Shown piece after piece: positions 18,268-27,506 of a stretch of 63,392 nucleotides of DNA. Numbering within the stretch: position 1 is the first letter of the stretch; every line of letters begins with the position of its first letter. A model generated the notes under the pieces. It was not told where the DNA came from. It saw only the letters and a list, made by a program, of their open reading frames with translations, and searched no databases. A program made the translations under genes and the position numbers. Source of the DNA: Edaphosphingomonas laterariae (GTDB lineage: Bacteria > Pseudomonadota > Alphaproteobacteria > Sphingomonadales > Sphingomonadaceae); contig NZ_FZOS01000020.1 of assembly GCF_900188165.1 (NCBI RefSeq), forward strand, positions 1-63,392, written 5' to 3'.

Positions 18268-19962
18268 TCACCCCGGACAGCGGCCAAAGCCCGGCCCGCG
18301 GACGAAGCGGCCCGGCATCGCCCCGGTATGTTCGCCATCCTTCAGCACCTGCACGCCGTTGACGAACACATCGCGCATGCCGGTCGCATAGACCTGCGGC
18401 TTGGCGAAACTCGCCTTGTCCGCGATCGTCGCGGGATCGAAGATGACGACATCGGCGAAATTGCCGGCCTTGAGCATCCCGCGATCGGCGATCTTCAGAT
18501 TGGCGGCGGGCAGCGAAGTCAGGCGGCGGACCGCCTCGGCCAGATCGAGCCGCTTTTCGTCGCGCACATATTTGCCGAGCAGCCGGGCGAAATTGCCATA
18601 AGTGCGCGGATGCGTGCTCGATTGCAGGAACACGCCCTCCGGCGCCTGCGACGAACCATCCGAACCAAAGCTCATCCACGGCAACGCGGTCGCCTTGACG
18701 ACATTGGCCTCATCCATCAGGAAATAGACGGTGCCGACGCGGCTGCCATCCTCCACCACAAGGTCCATCGCGGTTTCTTCCGGGCTCTTGCCACGCATCG
18801 CCGCCACTTCGGCCAGCGTCTTGCCGGTCAGCGGCTTGAGCGCGGGATTCTTGAAGCCGACGAGCAGCATCCCCTTCGCCCCGGCACCGAGGTAGAAATT
18901 CTCCCACCCGTCGCCCGGCGCCGCCATTTCGGCCGCCACCTTGGCGCGCGCGGCGGGATCCTTCAGCCGGCCGATCCATTGTTCCAGCCCGCCGGCCTGC
19001 ACCCAGGTCGGCATGGCGGCATCAAGCCCGGTCGCCCCCGCCGGATAGGTGTACATGTCGGCGGTGATGCGCAGCCCTTCGGCCCGCGCCGCCTCGATCC
19101 GCGCGATCGCCGCGTCATATTTCCCCCAATTGGCGCGGCCCGCCATCTTGAGGTGGTAGATTTCGGCCGGCGCGCCTGACTGGCGGGCAATCTCGATCAG
19201 TTCGTCGATCGCCTCGATCAGCCGATCACCCTCGGACCGCATGTGCGAGATATACATGCCGCCGCATTGCGCCGCCGCGCGGGTGATCGCGATCAACTCG
19301 GGCGTTTCGGCATAGGTGCCGGGCGCATAGATCAGCGAACTGCCGACCCCCATCGCCCCCTCGTTCATCGCGCGCGAGACGAGCGCCTTCATCCGATCGA
19401 GCTGCGCGGGCGTGGGATCGACATCGCCTTCGCCCAGTTCGTGCACGCGGACGGTTTCGGCGCCGACGAAGCTCGCCACGTTGGTCGAAACACCCTTCGT
19501 CTCCAGCATCTGGAGATATTCGCCAAGCGTCGTCCAGCTGATCGGATAGCGGATATCGCCCTGCCGCTGGAGCGCATCAGCCTTCATCGCGGGATTGAGC
19601 GGGCCCATCGAACTGCCCTCGCCCATCACCTCCAGCGTCACGCCCTGGCGGATGTCGCTCTGGCTGCGGCCATCGGCGATCAGAGATTCCGTGGCCCAGC
19701 TCAGCATGTTGATGAAGCCGGGTGCCACCGCCAGCCCGCGCGCGTCCAGCTCCGTCCAGCCCTTGCCGTCCACCTTGCCGACGGCGACCAGCCGATCGCC
19801 CTTGATCGCGAGATCGCCCACCCGGCCCGGCGCGCCGCTGCCGTCGTAAAGCGTGCCGTTGCGGATGACGACGTCATAGGCCTGCGCGTGCGCGGCGGCA
19901 GACCAGCCCGCCGTCGCCAGCGAGGCCGCGATGAACGCCGCAACATATCTGGTTCCGCCCAT
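18268..19962 (-). CDS. N-acyl-D-amino-acid deacylase-like amidohydrolase, exported
   Basis: This 564-aa protein has a cleavable signal (ending AAHAQA) and an amidohydrolase/D-aminoacylase fold: YDVVIRNGTLYDGSG at the start, ISHMRSEG, YHLKMAGR, FGSDGSS and a late ADVVIFDPATI block. In characterised D-aminoacylases the sheet-end motif is PGFIDxHxH; here it is PGFINMLSWA, so the two metal-binding His of that motif are absent, although the later His and Asp ligands remain. This looks like a divergent subfamily, possibly mononuclear or with another substrate. It lies upstream of the oxidoreductase on the same strand (84-bp gap). Confidence 0.82.
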   Translation of the reverse strand: MGGTRYVAAFIAASLATAGWSAAAHAQAYDVVIRNGTLYDGSGAPGRVGDLAIKGDRLVAVGKVDGKGWTELDARGLAVAPGFINMLSWATESLIADGRSQSDIRQGVTLEVMGEGSSMGPLNPAMKADALQRQGDIRYPISWTTLGEYLQMLETKGVSTNVASFVGAETVRVHELGEGDVDPTPAQLDRMKALVSRAMNEGAMGVGSSLIYAPGTYAETPELIAITRAAAQCGGMYISHMRSEGDRLIEAIDELIEIARQSGAPAEIYHLKMAGRANWGKYDAAIARIEAARAEGLRITADMYTYPAGATGLDAAMPTWVQAGGLEQWIGRLKDPAARAKVAAEMAAPGDGWENFYLGAGAKGMLLVGFKNPALKPLTGKTLAEVAAMRGKSPEETAMDLVVEDGSRVGTVYFLMDEANVVKATALPWMSFGSDGSSQAPEGVFLQSSTHPRTYGNFARLLGKYVRDEKRLDLAEAVRRLTSLPAANLKIADRGMLKAGNFADVVIFDPATIADKASFAKPQVYATGMRDVFVNGVQVLKDGEHTGAMPGRFVRGPGFGRCPG

Positions 19963-20055
19963 CGCCCTGCCCGCCTTTTGCCCTGCGCCTTCGATCAGGA
20001 CGGAAGCATGGCAGCTAAACGCGCTGTCGCCAAGGCGATGGACCTGCTGGACTTT

Positions 20056-20337
20056 TCAGGCGTCGCACGGCGCCACGGATCGAACATCGACCGCCCGGAC
20101 CGCCAGCAGATTGCCGATCCTGGCCGCGATGATCCGGGCGCGATCGGGGTCCAGCCACGCCGTTTCCAGCGTCACCCGCAAGCCATCCCCCACCATCCGC
20201 TGATGCAGCATGGAAATCAGCTGGTCCTGCTGCGCGAAATAGCCGAGCAGGCGGGCCAGCACCTGCGGGCAGGCATCGGTCGCGATCTCGAACCGGCAGA
20301 TATTGGCTGCGTCCACGATGCTGCGATCCCCGGACAT
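20056..20337 (-). CDS. Small ACT-like domain protein downstream of the amino-acid dehydrogenase
   Basis: The 93-aa product reads like a stand-alone ACT domain: an early FEIATDACPQVLARLLGYF block, a mid LISMLHQRMVGDGLRVTLE strand, and a DRARIIAARIGNLLAV helix, a pattern shared with small regulatory subunits such as the acetolactate synthase small subunit. It begins 9 bp after the stop of the dehydrogenase gene on the same strand, so it is probably co-transcribed and may sense an amino acid. No exact family is recognised. Confidence 0.6.
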   Translation of the reverse strand: MSGDRSIVDAANICRFEIATDACPQVLARLLGYFAQQDQLISMLHQRMVGDGLRVTLETAWLDPDRARIIAARIGNLLAVRAVDVRSVAPCDA

Positions 20338-20346
20338 GCCGACCGT

Positions 20347-21402
20347 TCAGGCGGCGAGCGCGTCGGCGCGATCGCCCCGGATGCGCGATTGCGCAACCAG
20401 ATCGGCGGCTTCGTCCGGCGTCAGCCCGCGCTGGTCGGCAAGATCGAGGATCTCGCCCAGCCGCGCGCCGATCTGATCGACGCGCTGGCGGACCTCGCCT
20501 TCATCCCAGCCCAGATATTCCGCCGCCACGTTGATGATGCCGCCGGCATTGACCAGATAATCGGGCGCATAAAGGATGCCGCGATCGGCCAGATGCCTGC
20601 CCTGCAATTCGCCGAACAACTGGTTGTTCGCCGCGCCGCAGACAACCGTCGCACGCAGATTGCGGACCACGCCGAAATCCAGCACGCCGCCCAGCGCACA
20701 GGGCGCGAACACGTCCATCCGCGCCTCGGCCAGCGCGCTGGACGTCATCACCTGCGCGCCGAATTGCGCCGCGGCACGCGCCGCGACATGGCTGCGCGGT
20801 TCCGCGACGACCAGCTTCGCACCGGCCTGATGCAGATGTTCGCACAAGGCAAAGCCGACGTGGCCAAGCCCCTGCACGCCAACGGTGAGGCCCGCGAGCG
20901 TGGTGCCCAGCCGCCGCGCGACCGCCACCTCCATCGCGCGGAACACGCCCAGCGCCGTCCATGGCGAAGGATCGCCACCCGGCCGCCCCGGCTGCGCGGC
21001 GATCCCGGCGACATGGCGGGTGTGGCGCGCGACCTCGGTCATGTCGGCAACGCTCGTGCCCGCGTCCTCGGCGGTCACATAACGGCCGCCCAGCCTTTCG
21101 ACCGCGCGGCCGAACGCCGCAAACAGGGCCACCCGATCGAACGGGCCGGCGGGCTCGCGGATCACCGCCTTGCCGCCACCGAACGGCAGCCCCGCCAGCG
21201 CGTTCTTATAGGTCATGCCGCGCGCCAGCCGCAGCGCATCGGCGGTGGCATCCTCCTGCGATGGATAGCGCCACAGCCGGCACCCGCCCGCCGCCGCACC
21301 CAGCCGCGTCGAATCCAGCACGATCACGCCCCGAAGCCCCGTTTCCGGGTCATCCAGCGTGACGATCTCCTCGGGCGGCAGCGGTTGGTGGGCGGACGTC
21401 AT
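20347..21402 (-). CDS. Glu/Leu/Phe/Val-type amino-acid dehydrogenase
   Basis: This 351-aa protein of the leucine/phenylalanine dehydrogenase family has the catalytic Lys in the GLPFGGGKAVI motif, an upstream GMTYKNA Lys region, AEDAGTSVADM, and the NAD-binding GVQGLGHVGFALCEHL Rossmann turn. It should catalyse reversible NAD-dependent oxidative deamination of a branched or aromatic L-amino acid to the 2-oxo acid. ATG 21402 is the family start; the frame extends upstream without homology. The Lrp-type regulator transcribed divergently 125 bp away is its likely controller, and an ACT-like gene follows. Confidence 0.9.
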   Translation of the reverse strand: MTSAHQPLPPEEIVTLDDPETGLRGVIVLDSTRLGAAAGGCRLWRYPSQEDATADALRLARGMTYKNALAGLPFGGGKAVIREPAGPFDRVALFAAFGRAVERLGGRYVTAEDAGTSVADMTEVARHTRHVAGIAAQPGRPGGDPSPWTALGVFRAMEVAVARRLGTTLAGLTVGVQGLGHVGFALCEHLHQAGAKLVVAEPRSHVAARAAAQFGAQVMTSSALAEARMDVFAPCALGGVLDFGVVRNLRATVVCGAANNQLFGELQGRHLADRGILYAPDYLVNAGGIINVAAEYLGWDEGEVRQRVDQIGARLGEILDLADQRGLTPDEAADLVAQSRIRGDRADALAA

Positions 21403-21527
21403 GGTGCAGGTCTCCAAAATCGGTCGCGAGGTGATAGGCCCGCGGACCGAAATTTTCTGACCTGATTTCGGCATGAATCGGCTACATGTGGAATTATTAT
21501 CCCGATATCCGTAATTATGGGGCCAAT

Positions 21528-21992
21528 ATGACCGACGCCCTCGATCCATGGGAACGCAAGATCCTGGCGCTCCTCCAGCAGGATGCCGATCTGTCGACCG
21601 CCGCCGTCGCCGAAGCGGTGGGTCTTTCAAGCTCGCCCTGCTGGCGCCGGATCGATCGGCTGGAGCGCGAAGGCTATATCAAGAGCCGCGTCGCGCTGGT
21701 GGATCGCAAGAAAGTCGGCCTCAACGCGCAGATCTTCGCGCAGGTGAAGCTCAACGCCCATGGCCGCGCCAATCTCGACGAATTCACCAGCGCCATTCGC
21801 GACTTTCCCGAAGTGCTCGAATGCTATGTGCTGATGGGCTCGGTGGATTTCATGCTGAAGGTCGTGGCGGCCGACATCGAGGCCTATGAACGCTTCTTTT
21901 TCGAGAAGTTGTCGCGGCTTTCGGGCGTTCAGGAAATCAACTCGACGGTAGCGCTGTCGGAGATCAAGCACACGACCGCGCTACCGTTATAA
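21528..21992 (+). CDS. Lrp/AsnC family transcriptional regulator
   Basis: This 154-aa protein has an N-terminal winged HTH (DPWERKILALLQQDADLSTAAVAEAVGLSSSPCWRRIDRLEREGYI) and a C-terminal RAM/ligand domain (FPEVLECYVLMGSVDFMLKV). ATG 21528 is used because the HTH begins at once; an in-frame ATG at 21486 adds an unlikely Tyr/Asn-rich leader. It is divergent from the amino-acid dehydrogenase, a common arrangement in which an Lrp-like factor senses the amino acid and controls its degradation. Confidence 0.92.
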   Translation: MTDALDPWERKILALLQQDADLSTAAVAEAVGLSSSPCWRRIDRLEREGYIKSRVALVDRKKVGLNAQIFAQVKLNAHGRANLDEFTSAIRDFPEVLECYVLMGSVDFMLKVVAADIEAYERFFFEKLSRLSGVQEINSTVALSEIKHTTALPL

Positions 21993-21996
21993 GCCG

Positions 21997-24900
21997 CTAG
22001 ACCGCGATGGAGAAACTGTGCCGGCCGGCGCCGATTTCCACTTCGGTGCCATCCCCCGCCTGCCGGACGGATCGGGTGCTCGCTTTCGCCAGCGGCCGCC
22101 CGTCCATCGCGATCCGGCCGGGCTTTGCGGGCAGGCTGACGACACCCGCCACATTGGGCGGCAAGGCCACGTCCAGCACCAGCATGTTCGCCTGATAGCG
22201 CCAGTCGGTGCGGATCAGCCCCGCCGGCGATCGATAGTCCGCGCCGCCATATTGCAGGCGACGATCGAAGATCGGGGCGATCCGCACGCGGCGGAAACCC
22301 GGCTCCATCGCCGCGATGCCTGCGATCCGCCGGAACAGGAAATCGCCGATCGCGCCAAAGGCATAATGATTGCGGCTGTTCATCCCGGTATCGCCGGCAT
22401 CGCTGTTCCACCGTTCCCACATGGTGGTCGCGCCCTTTTCCACCATATAGCCCCAGGATGGATAGTTGCGCTGCATCAACAGCGTGATCGCCATCTGCGC
22501 CTGCCCTGCCCCGGCCAGCGCGTCGAGGATATGGGGCGTGCCCAGAAAGCCGGTGGACAGGGTATTGCCCCGGCGTTCGATATCGGCGGCAAGCCGGCGC
22601 CCGGCTTCGGCGCGGGCGGCTTGCGGCAGCAGCCCGAAATGGAGCGCCAGCACATAGCCCGTCTGGCTGCCATTGCCGACCGTGCCATCGGCCGCGACAA
22701 AAGCCCGGTTGAACGCGGTGCGGATGGCATCGAACAGCGCGCGATACCGCGCCGCATCATCCGCCCGTCCGGCCGCTTCGGTCATCGCCGCCATCATCTG
22801 CGCGTCCCCCGCCCAATAGGCCGTGGCGATCAGATCCTTGGGCGTCGTCGCGTCCTGCGGGTTCTTGGCGTCCACCGACAGCCAGTCGCCATAATCCGCG
22901 CCGCGCGATTTCACCCACAGATGATCCGGGTTGGCGCGCTGGATCCAGCCGAGATAGCGGTCCATCGCCTCCCAATTCTCGTCGATGATCGCCGTGTCGC
23001 CATATTGGCGCCAGGCGGTGTAGGGCAGGATCACGCCCGCATCCGCCCATCCCGGCGACGACAGGTTGAAGGCGGAGGTGAAGGGCGGGATCACATCGGG
23101 GAAGGCCCCGTTCTTGCCCTGCGCCGCGCGCATGTCGCGCATCACCCGCGCGGTATAGGCTTCGACGTCCATATTATAGGCCGCCGCCGGCCAGAACACC
23201 TGCGCGTCCCCCATCCAGCCCAGCCGTTCGTCGCGCTGCGGGCAATCGGTGGGCAGACCGAAGAAGTTGGACCGCTGGCTCCACATCGCATTCTGCCAGA
23301 ATTTCTGGATCACCGGATCGCCGACCCGCAACGTGCCGGACAAGGGCAGATCGGTATGCGCGACGATCGCCTGCACCATATCCGCCGTCGGCGCCTGCGC
23401 CAGCCCGCGCAGTTCGACATAGCGGAAGCCATGATAGGTGAAACGCGGTTCCCACAGCTCCTCGCCTTGCCCCTTGGCGATATAGATGTCGCGGGCGGAC
23501 GCGGTGCGCAGATTGGCCTGATCGACACTGCCGTCGGCGTTCACGATCTCGGCAAAGCGCATCTCGATCCGCGTGCCGGCCGCCGCGCGCAACTTCAGGC
23601 GCAGCCAGCCGGCGAAATTCTGCCCGAAATCGACGACATGCACGCCCGGGCGCAGCGTGCGGATATCGCGCGGCGCCAGCGTCTGCGTCGCGCGCACGGG
23701 TGGGCACAATTCGGGTTCGGGCGCGAACGCCGGCGCATCGACAAGCTCCGCCGGTCGCCAGTTCGCGCCGCGATATCCGGCATTGGCCCAGCCCGGCTGT
23801 TCGAGCCGCGCGTCATATACCTCGCCATCATAGATTTCAGACGAAAGGATCGGCGAGGCGCCGATGCTCCACCCATCGCCCGTCGCGATGGTTTCGGTCG
23901 ATCCATCCTCGAATGTCAGTTCCAGTTGCGCCTGCACCCGGCATGGCGCCGGGCCGAAGCTGAAACGCGGCCCGTTGCTATATTCGCTGCCATACCAGCC
24001 ATCGCCTACCCACAGGCCGATCGCGTTTTCGCCCGGCCGCAGCAGCGCGGTCACGTCATGGGCCTGATACAAAGCGCGTTCGGCGGGGTTGGTGAATTGC
24101 GGCGCCATATGCCCGTCACCAACGCGACGGCCGTTGATCCACGCCTCGTAAACGCCGAGCGCCGTGGCATAGAGCCGCGCCGATCGGATCGGGCGCGTCG
24201 TGCTGAAATCCCGCCGCAGGAGCACGGCAGGATAATCCGGCCATGGTTCGCCCACGGGTTTCCGCGCCACCGGTGCCGCCGCCGCCCATGCGCCGTCATC
24301 GAAATCGCGTTGTTGCCAACCCGCCGGTGCGTCCATCGCGCATTTCCAACCCGCCGCGCTGGTGATGCGGCGCCCCTGCGCGCCACCCAGCCGGATGATC
24401 GAGGCGAACATGGCCGCCGGCATGCCCAGCCCGCTCTCCCGCTTCACGCTCAGCGCCAGCACATTGCGCCCGCGCGCCAGTGGCAGCGCATAGGTAGCCA
24501 TCGTCGTCCAGGCGACCGGATCATCCTGCTCGGCCACCAGCGGCTTGCCGTTCAGCCAAAGACTTTCCGGCACCGCCGCGCTCAGCAGCAATTGGGATGC
24601 CGAACCGCCATCGCCGTCGATCCCGTCGCCGTCGATCACCGTACGGAAATGGCAGACCTGCCCCACCTTCTGCAGCGTCGGCGCGCCGATCCAGTGGAGC
24701 CCGGCCAGCCGATCAAGCCGCGCGACATCGGTTTCGCACGCCAGCCATTTGGCCGACCAGTCGGATGGCGCGGCAAGCCCCGTCTCCCAGAATTCCGCCG
24801 CGCTCGCGACCGGCGGCGCGCCGGCGGCGGCGCGCAGTTCGACACGCCACCAATAGCGGGTTCGCGGCGCGGGCTTCGGCCCGTCATAAGCAATGTCGAA

Positions 24901-25206
24901 GCTGCGATCGGAAACGACCTCGCCACTATCCCAGACCAGATTGCGCGCGGCGAGCAGATCGGCCTCGGACCGCGCGACGGTGACGCGATAGGCATGCTGC
25001 TTCAGCCCGGCATCGCCGCCGGCAAGCTTCCACGAAAAGCGCGGCGGCTGGTTGCCCGTCGCCATCGGCTGTGCGAGCGCGCACAGGCGAAGATCGACGA
25101 CCGCGAACGGCATCGCAGCTTTTTCCTGCGCGGCCAGTGCGGGATGGCCGATGCTGCCCGCCGCTGCGAACCCCATGCCCAGCACCGATCGACGATCAAT
25201 ATCCAT
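21997..25206 (-). CDS. Alpha-L-rhamnosidase, GH78 family, exported
   Basis: This 1069-aa enzyme begins MDIDRRSVLGMGFAAAGSIG, a Tat-like signal with double Arg, and has the GH78 order: N-terminal beta-sandwich domains (RVTVARSEADL, YWWRVELRA), central beta domains (YATALGVYEAWINGRRVGD), the (alpha/alpha)6 catalytic barrel with DCPQRDERLGWMGDAQVF, where the acidic residues of the DERxGWxGD motif lie, and a C-terminal beta domain. It removes terminal L-rhamnose from glycosides such as flavonoid rhamnosides, probably in the periplasm. It ends 4 bp from the convergent Lrp gene. A perfect palindrome lies 46 bp upstream of its start. Confidence 0.92.
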   Translation of the reverse strand: MDIDRRSVLGMGFAAAGSIGHPALAAQEKAAMPFAVVDLRLCALAQPMATGNQPPRFSWKLAGGDAGLKQHAYRVTVARSEADLLAARNLVWDSGEVVSDRSFDIAYDGPKPAPRTRYWWRVELRAAAGAPPVASAAEFWETGLAAPSDWSAKWLACETDVARLDRLAGLHWIGAPTLQKVGQVCHFRTVIDGDGIDGDGGSASQLLLSAAVPESLWLNGKPLVAEQDDPVAWTTMATYALPLARGRNVLALSVKRESGLGMPAAMFASIIRLGGAQGRRITSAAGWKCAMDAPAGWQQRDFDDGAWAAAAPVARKPVGEPWPDYPAVLLRRDFSTTRPIRSARLYATALGVYEAWINGRRVGDGHMAPQFTNPAERALYQAHDVTALLRPGENAIGLWVGDGWYGSEYSNGPRFSFGPAPCRVQAQLELTFEDGSTETIATGDGWSIGASPILSSEIYDGEVYDARLEQPGWANAGYRGANWRPAELVDAPAFAPEPELCPPVRATQTLAPRDIRTLRPGVHVVDFGQNFAGWLRLKLRAAAGTRIEMRFAEIVNADGSVDQANLRTASARDIYIAKGQGEELWEPRFTYHGFRYVELRGLAQAPTADMVQAIVAHTDLPLSGTLRVGDPVIQKFWQNAMWSQRSNFFGLPTDCPQRDERLGWMGDAQVFWPAAAYNMDVEAYTARVMRDMRAAQGKNGAFPDVIPPFTSAFNLSSPGWADAGVILPYTAWRQYGDTAIIDENWEAMDRYLGWIQRANPDHLWVKSRGADYGDWLSVDAKNPQDATTPKDLIATAYWAGDAQMMAAMTEAAGRADDAARYRALFDAIRTAFNRAFVAADGTVGNGSQTGYVLALHFGLLPQAARAEAGRRLAADIERRGNTLSTGFLGTPHILDALAGAGQAQMAITLLMQRNYPSWGYMVEKGATTMWERWNSDAGDTGMNSRNHYAFGAIGDFLFRRIAGIAAMEPGFRRVRIAPIFDRRLQYGGADYRSPAGLIRTDWRYQANMLVLDVALPPNVAGVVSLPAKPGRIAMDGRPLAKASTRSVRQAGDGTEVEIGAGRHSFSIAV

Positions 25207-25251
25207 GCGATCACCTCTCCCCTCGGCCCGTCTCTCGCGAACCCGGCATCA

Positions 25252-25271
25252 ATAGAACGACATCGTTCTAT
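25252..25271. promoter_or_regulatory. Operator-like palindrome upstream of the rhamnosidase gene
   Basis: ATAGAACGA (25252-25260), CA, TCGTTCTAT (25263-25271): a perfect 9-bp inverted repeat with a 2-bp centre in the 153-bp gap between the DeoR-type regulator and the rhamnosidase gene. Its position fits a dimeric repressor site controlling the rhamnosidase promoter. Confidence 0.65.
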
Positions 25272-25359
25272 ATCTTCGCGAAGGCGGGGGAAAGGGCCGA
25301 TCGGCCGTCAGTGCAATTTTGGTGGGATGGCAGGGCGGCGCCGGAGAGGCGCTATGGCG

Positions 25360-26133
25360 TCAGGCGATGATGACGCGCACGCCTTCCGCTTCCAGCAGGG
25401 CGCGCGTCCCATCCGGCAGCCCGTCGTCGGTGATCAGGACGTCCAGTTCGTCGAGCCCGCACACGACATTGCCCGATGACGACCCGAACTTGCTGCTGTC
25501 GACCAGCAGGATCACCTGTTCCGCCCGTTCGATCAGCCGGCGTTCCGCCGCCACCAGCACCACATCCGCCTGCATCACCCCCTGCGGCCCCACGGATGCC
25601 GCCCCCATGAACAATTTGGGCGCGTGGAAGCGCGGCATCAGATCGTCACCGGCGGGGGCGAGGATGATATTCTGTTCGGGGAAAACCGAACCGCCCGGCA
25701 CCGTCAATCGCGTGCCGGGCTGGCCGAGCAGCGCGCTCACGATGTGCAGCGAATTGGTCAGCACCTGCAATTCCAGCCCGGAAATATGCGGGCACATCTG
25801 CAAGGTCGTCGATCCGCCGTCGATCATCACGGCTTCGCCCGCCACGCACAGGGCCGCCGCCGCCCGGCCGATCGCCTCCTTCTGCGCGCGGTTCAGGTGG
25901 ATATTCTCGTGAAAGGGCACGCCGGCCAGCGCCGCGGCCGGCGCGCTTTCCCCGGTCGGCAGCGAAACGCCGCCGTGCACGCGCGCGACGCGACCCTGGC
26001 CCGCCAGCCGTTCCAGATCGCGGCGCAACGTGGCCGGCGACGCATCCAGCTGCCGTTCCAGATCGCGAAAGGCGACGAAGCCCTTCTGTTCCAGCAGCGA
26101 TATGATGGCCTTCTCGCGCTCGGCGGCGTGCAT
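25360..26133 (-). CDS. DeoR/GlpR family regulator of the rhamnose operon
   Basis: This 257-aa protein has the DeoR HTH (REKAIISLLEQKGFVAFRDLERQLDASPATLRRDLERLAGQG, about residues 5-50), the conserved RVHGG turn and the DeoRC sugar-phosphate sensor domain (IGRAAAALCVAGEAVMIDGGSTTLQM, later VDSSKFG). ATG 26133 is preferred (AGG directly upstream and GAGGAA farther up; the HTH starts at once). It follows the isomerase gene by 60 bp in the operon. DeoR proteins usually repress sugar operons and respond to a phosphorylated intermediate, here plausibly rhamnulose-1-phosphate. Confidence 0.9.
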   Translation of the reverse strand: MHAAEREKAIISLLEQKGFVAFRDLERQLDASPATLRRDLERLAGQGRVARVHGGVSLPTGESAPAAALAGVPFHENIHLNRAQKEAIGRAAAALCVAGEAVMIDGGSTTLQMCPHISGLELQVLTNSLHIVSALLGQPGTRLTVPGGSVFPEQNIILAPAGDDLMPRFHAPKLFMGAASVGPQGVMQADVVLVAAERRLIERAEQVILLVDSSKFGSSSGNVVCGLDELDVLITDDGLPDGTRALLEAEGVRVIIA

Positions 26134-26193
26134 CCTGCGTTCCTCGTGCAAACTGTCCGCCGCTATTCCAAGAAGATCCGGGCGGCGCAAGGA

Positions 26194-27486
26194 TCAGACG
26201 ATGCCGGCGCCCAGCCCCACCTTCGTCCGCTCCTGCGCCTTGCGGTCGCGCCAGCCGCTCGCGCGGTAGGCCGCGATCGCGTCGATCGCCCCGCCCGCTT
26301 CGGCCCGCGCCTTGGCCAGGATCGGCGTCACATCGGTGCGATAGGCCTGCCGCAGCGTCTGGAACGCCATCATGGTGTCATTGCGTTCCTGCGCCAGATG
26401 CAGCGCAGCGCGATCGACCAGCAAGGCCTTGGCATAAGCGGCCACGATCGATTCCGCCGATGCGATCATGCTCTCGATCGGATCGGTCACATTGTGCGAC
26501 TGATCGATCATGTAGGCCGGCGCGAAATCGCCGGGATTATTGCGCTCCGCCTCAATCAGTTCGTTGAACACCAGGAACAACTGGTGCGGATTGATCGATC
26601 CGCTGTCCAGATCGTCATCGCCATATTTGCTGTCGTTGAAGTGGAAGCCGCCCAGCTTGCCGAAGCGATGGAGCCGCGCCACGATCTGTTCGATATTGAC
26701 GTTGGGCGCATGGTGGCCAAGATCGACAAGGCATTTCGCCTTGGGGCCAAGCTCCTGCGCCGCCAGGATCGACGATCCCCAGTCCGAAATCACCGTCGAA
26801 TAAAAGGCCGGTTCGAACAGCTTATGTTCGATCAGCATCCGCCAGTCGTCCGGCAGCGCGCGGTAGATCTGGCTCGCGGAATCCAGATAGCGATCGAATG
26901 ACCGGGTGAGATCCTGCTGGCCCGGAAAATTGGTGCCGTCACCGATCCAGACGGTCAGATCGCGCGCGCCGAGCTGGCGGCCGATCTCGATGCATTCGAT
27001 ATTATGGTCGATCGCCTGCTGGCGCACCGCCACATCATTGGCCGTCAGCGATCCGGCGGCATAGCTGTGCGGCTGCCCCGGCTGATCCTGGAAGGTGTTG
27101 GAATTGACCGCGTCGAAGCCGAGGCCAAGGCTTTCAGCCTCCTCACGCAGCGCCGCATAGTCGCTCACCTTATCCCATGGAAAATGCGGCGACACGCGCG
27201 GCGTCGCCCGGCTCAACTGGTTGACGACGGCGCAATCCGCCAGCTTCTCATGAATATTGGTCGGCTCACCCGCGATCGGGAATTTGGCGAACCGCGTGCC
27301 GCCGCGCCCCGCCCCCCAGCTCGGGATCGCCACCGAAAAGCCGGCCACCCCGTCCCTGATCGCTTTGATCGCGATGCCGCGCCGGGCGAGTTGCCGGCCA
27401 AGGCTGGCATAATCGTCGTCCAGCGCGTCGGCCTGGGCGGCGTTCAGTTCCTCGATCTGGTCCTGCGAAAGCGGCAGTTCCGTCAT
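26194..27486 (-). CDS. rhaI: L-rhamnose isomerase (RhaI, Pseudomonas type)
   Basis: This 430-aa member of the xylose-isomerase-like superfamily resembles the Pseudomonas stutzeri-type L-rhamnose isomerase rather than E. coli RhaA. Metal/substrate blocks include LIEHKLFEPAFYSTVISDWG (Glu), CLVDLGHHAPNVNIEQIV (Asp, His), GGFHFNDSKYGDDDLD (His, Asp) and MIDQSHNVTDPIE. It interconverts L-rhamnose and L-rhamnulose. The start at ATG 27486 has AGGAGAGGACAGG upstream, and the gene follows the aldolase/dehydrogenase stop by 20 bp. The open frame beyond the start overlaps the neighbour and is not used. Confidence 0.93.
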   Translation of the reverse strand: MTELPLSQDQIEELNAAQADALDDDYASLGRQLARRGIAIKAIRDGVAGFSVAIPSWGAGRGGTRFAKFPIAGEPTNIHEKLADCAVVNQLSRATPRVSPHFPWDKVSDYAALREEAESLGLGFDAVNSNTFQDQPGQPHSYAAGSLTANDVAVRQQAIDHNIECIEIGRQLGARDLTVWIGDGTNFPGQQDLTRSFDRYLDSASQIYRALPDDWRMLIEHKLFEPAFYSTVISDWGSSILAAQELGPKAKCLVDLGHHAPNVNIEQIVARLHRFGKLGGFHFNDSKYGDDDLDSGSINPHQLFLVFNELIEAERNNPGDFAPAYMIDQSHNVTDPIESMIASAESIVAAYAKALLVDRAALHLAQERNDTMMAFQTLRQAYRTDVTPILAKARAEAGGAIDAIAAYRASGWRDRKAQERTKVGLGAGIV

Positions 27487-27506
27487 CCTGTCCTCTCCTG
27501 CGCGGT

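Noticed and set aside
16238-18391. A 717-codon plus-strand frame
   Set aside because: Shadow of the molybdopterin oxidoreductase on the opposite strand; the composition is His/Arg-rich without motifs.
22018-25479. A 1153-codon plus-strand frame opposite the rhamnosidase
   Set aside because: Arg-rich antisense shadow in high-GC DNA; the GH78 gene on the minus strand explains the region.
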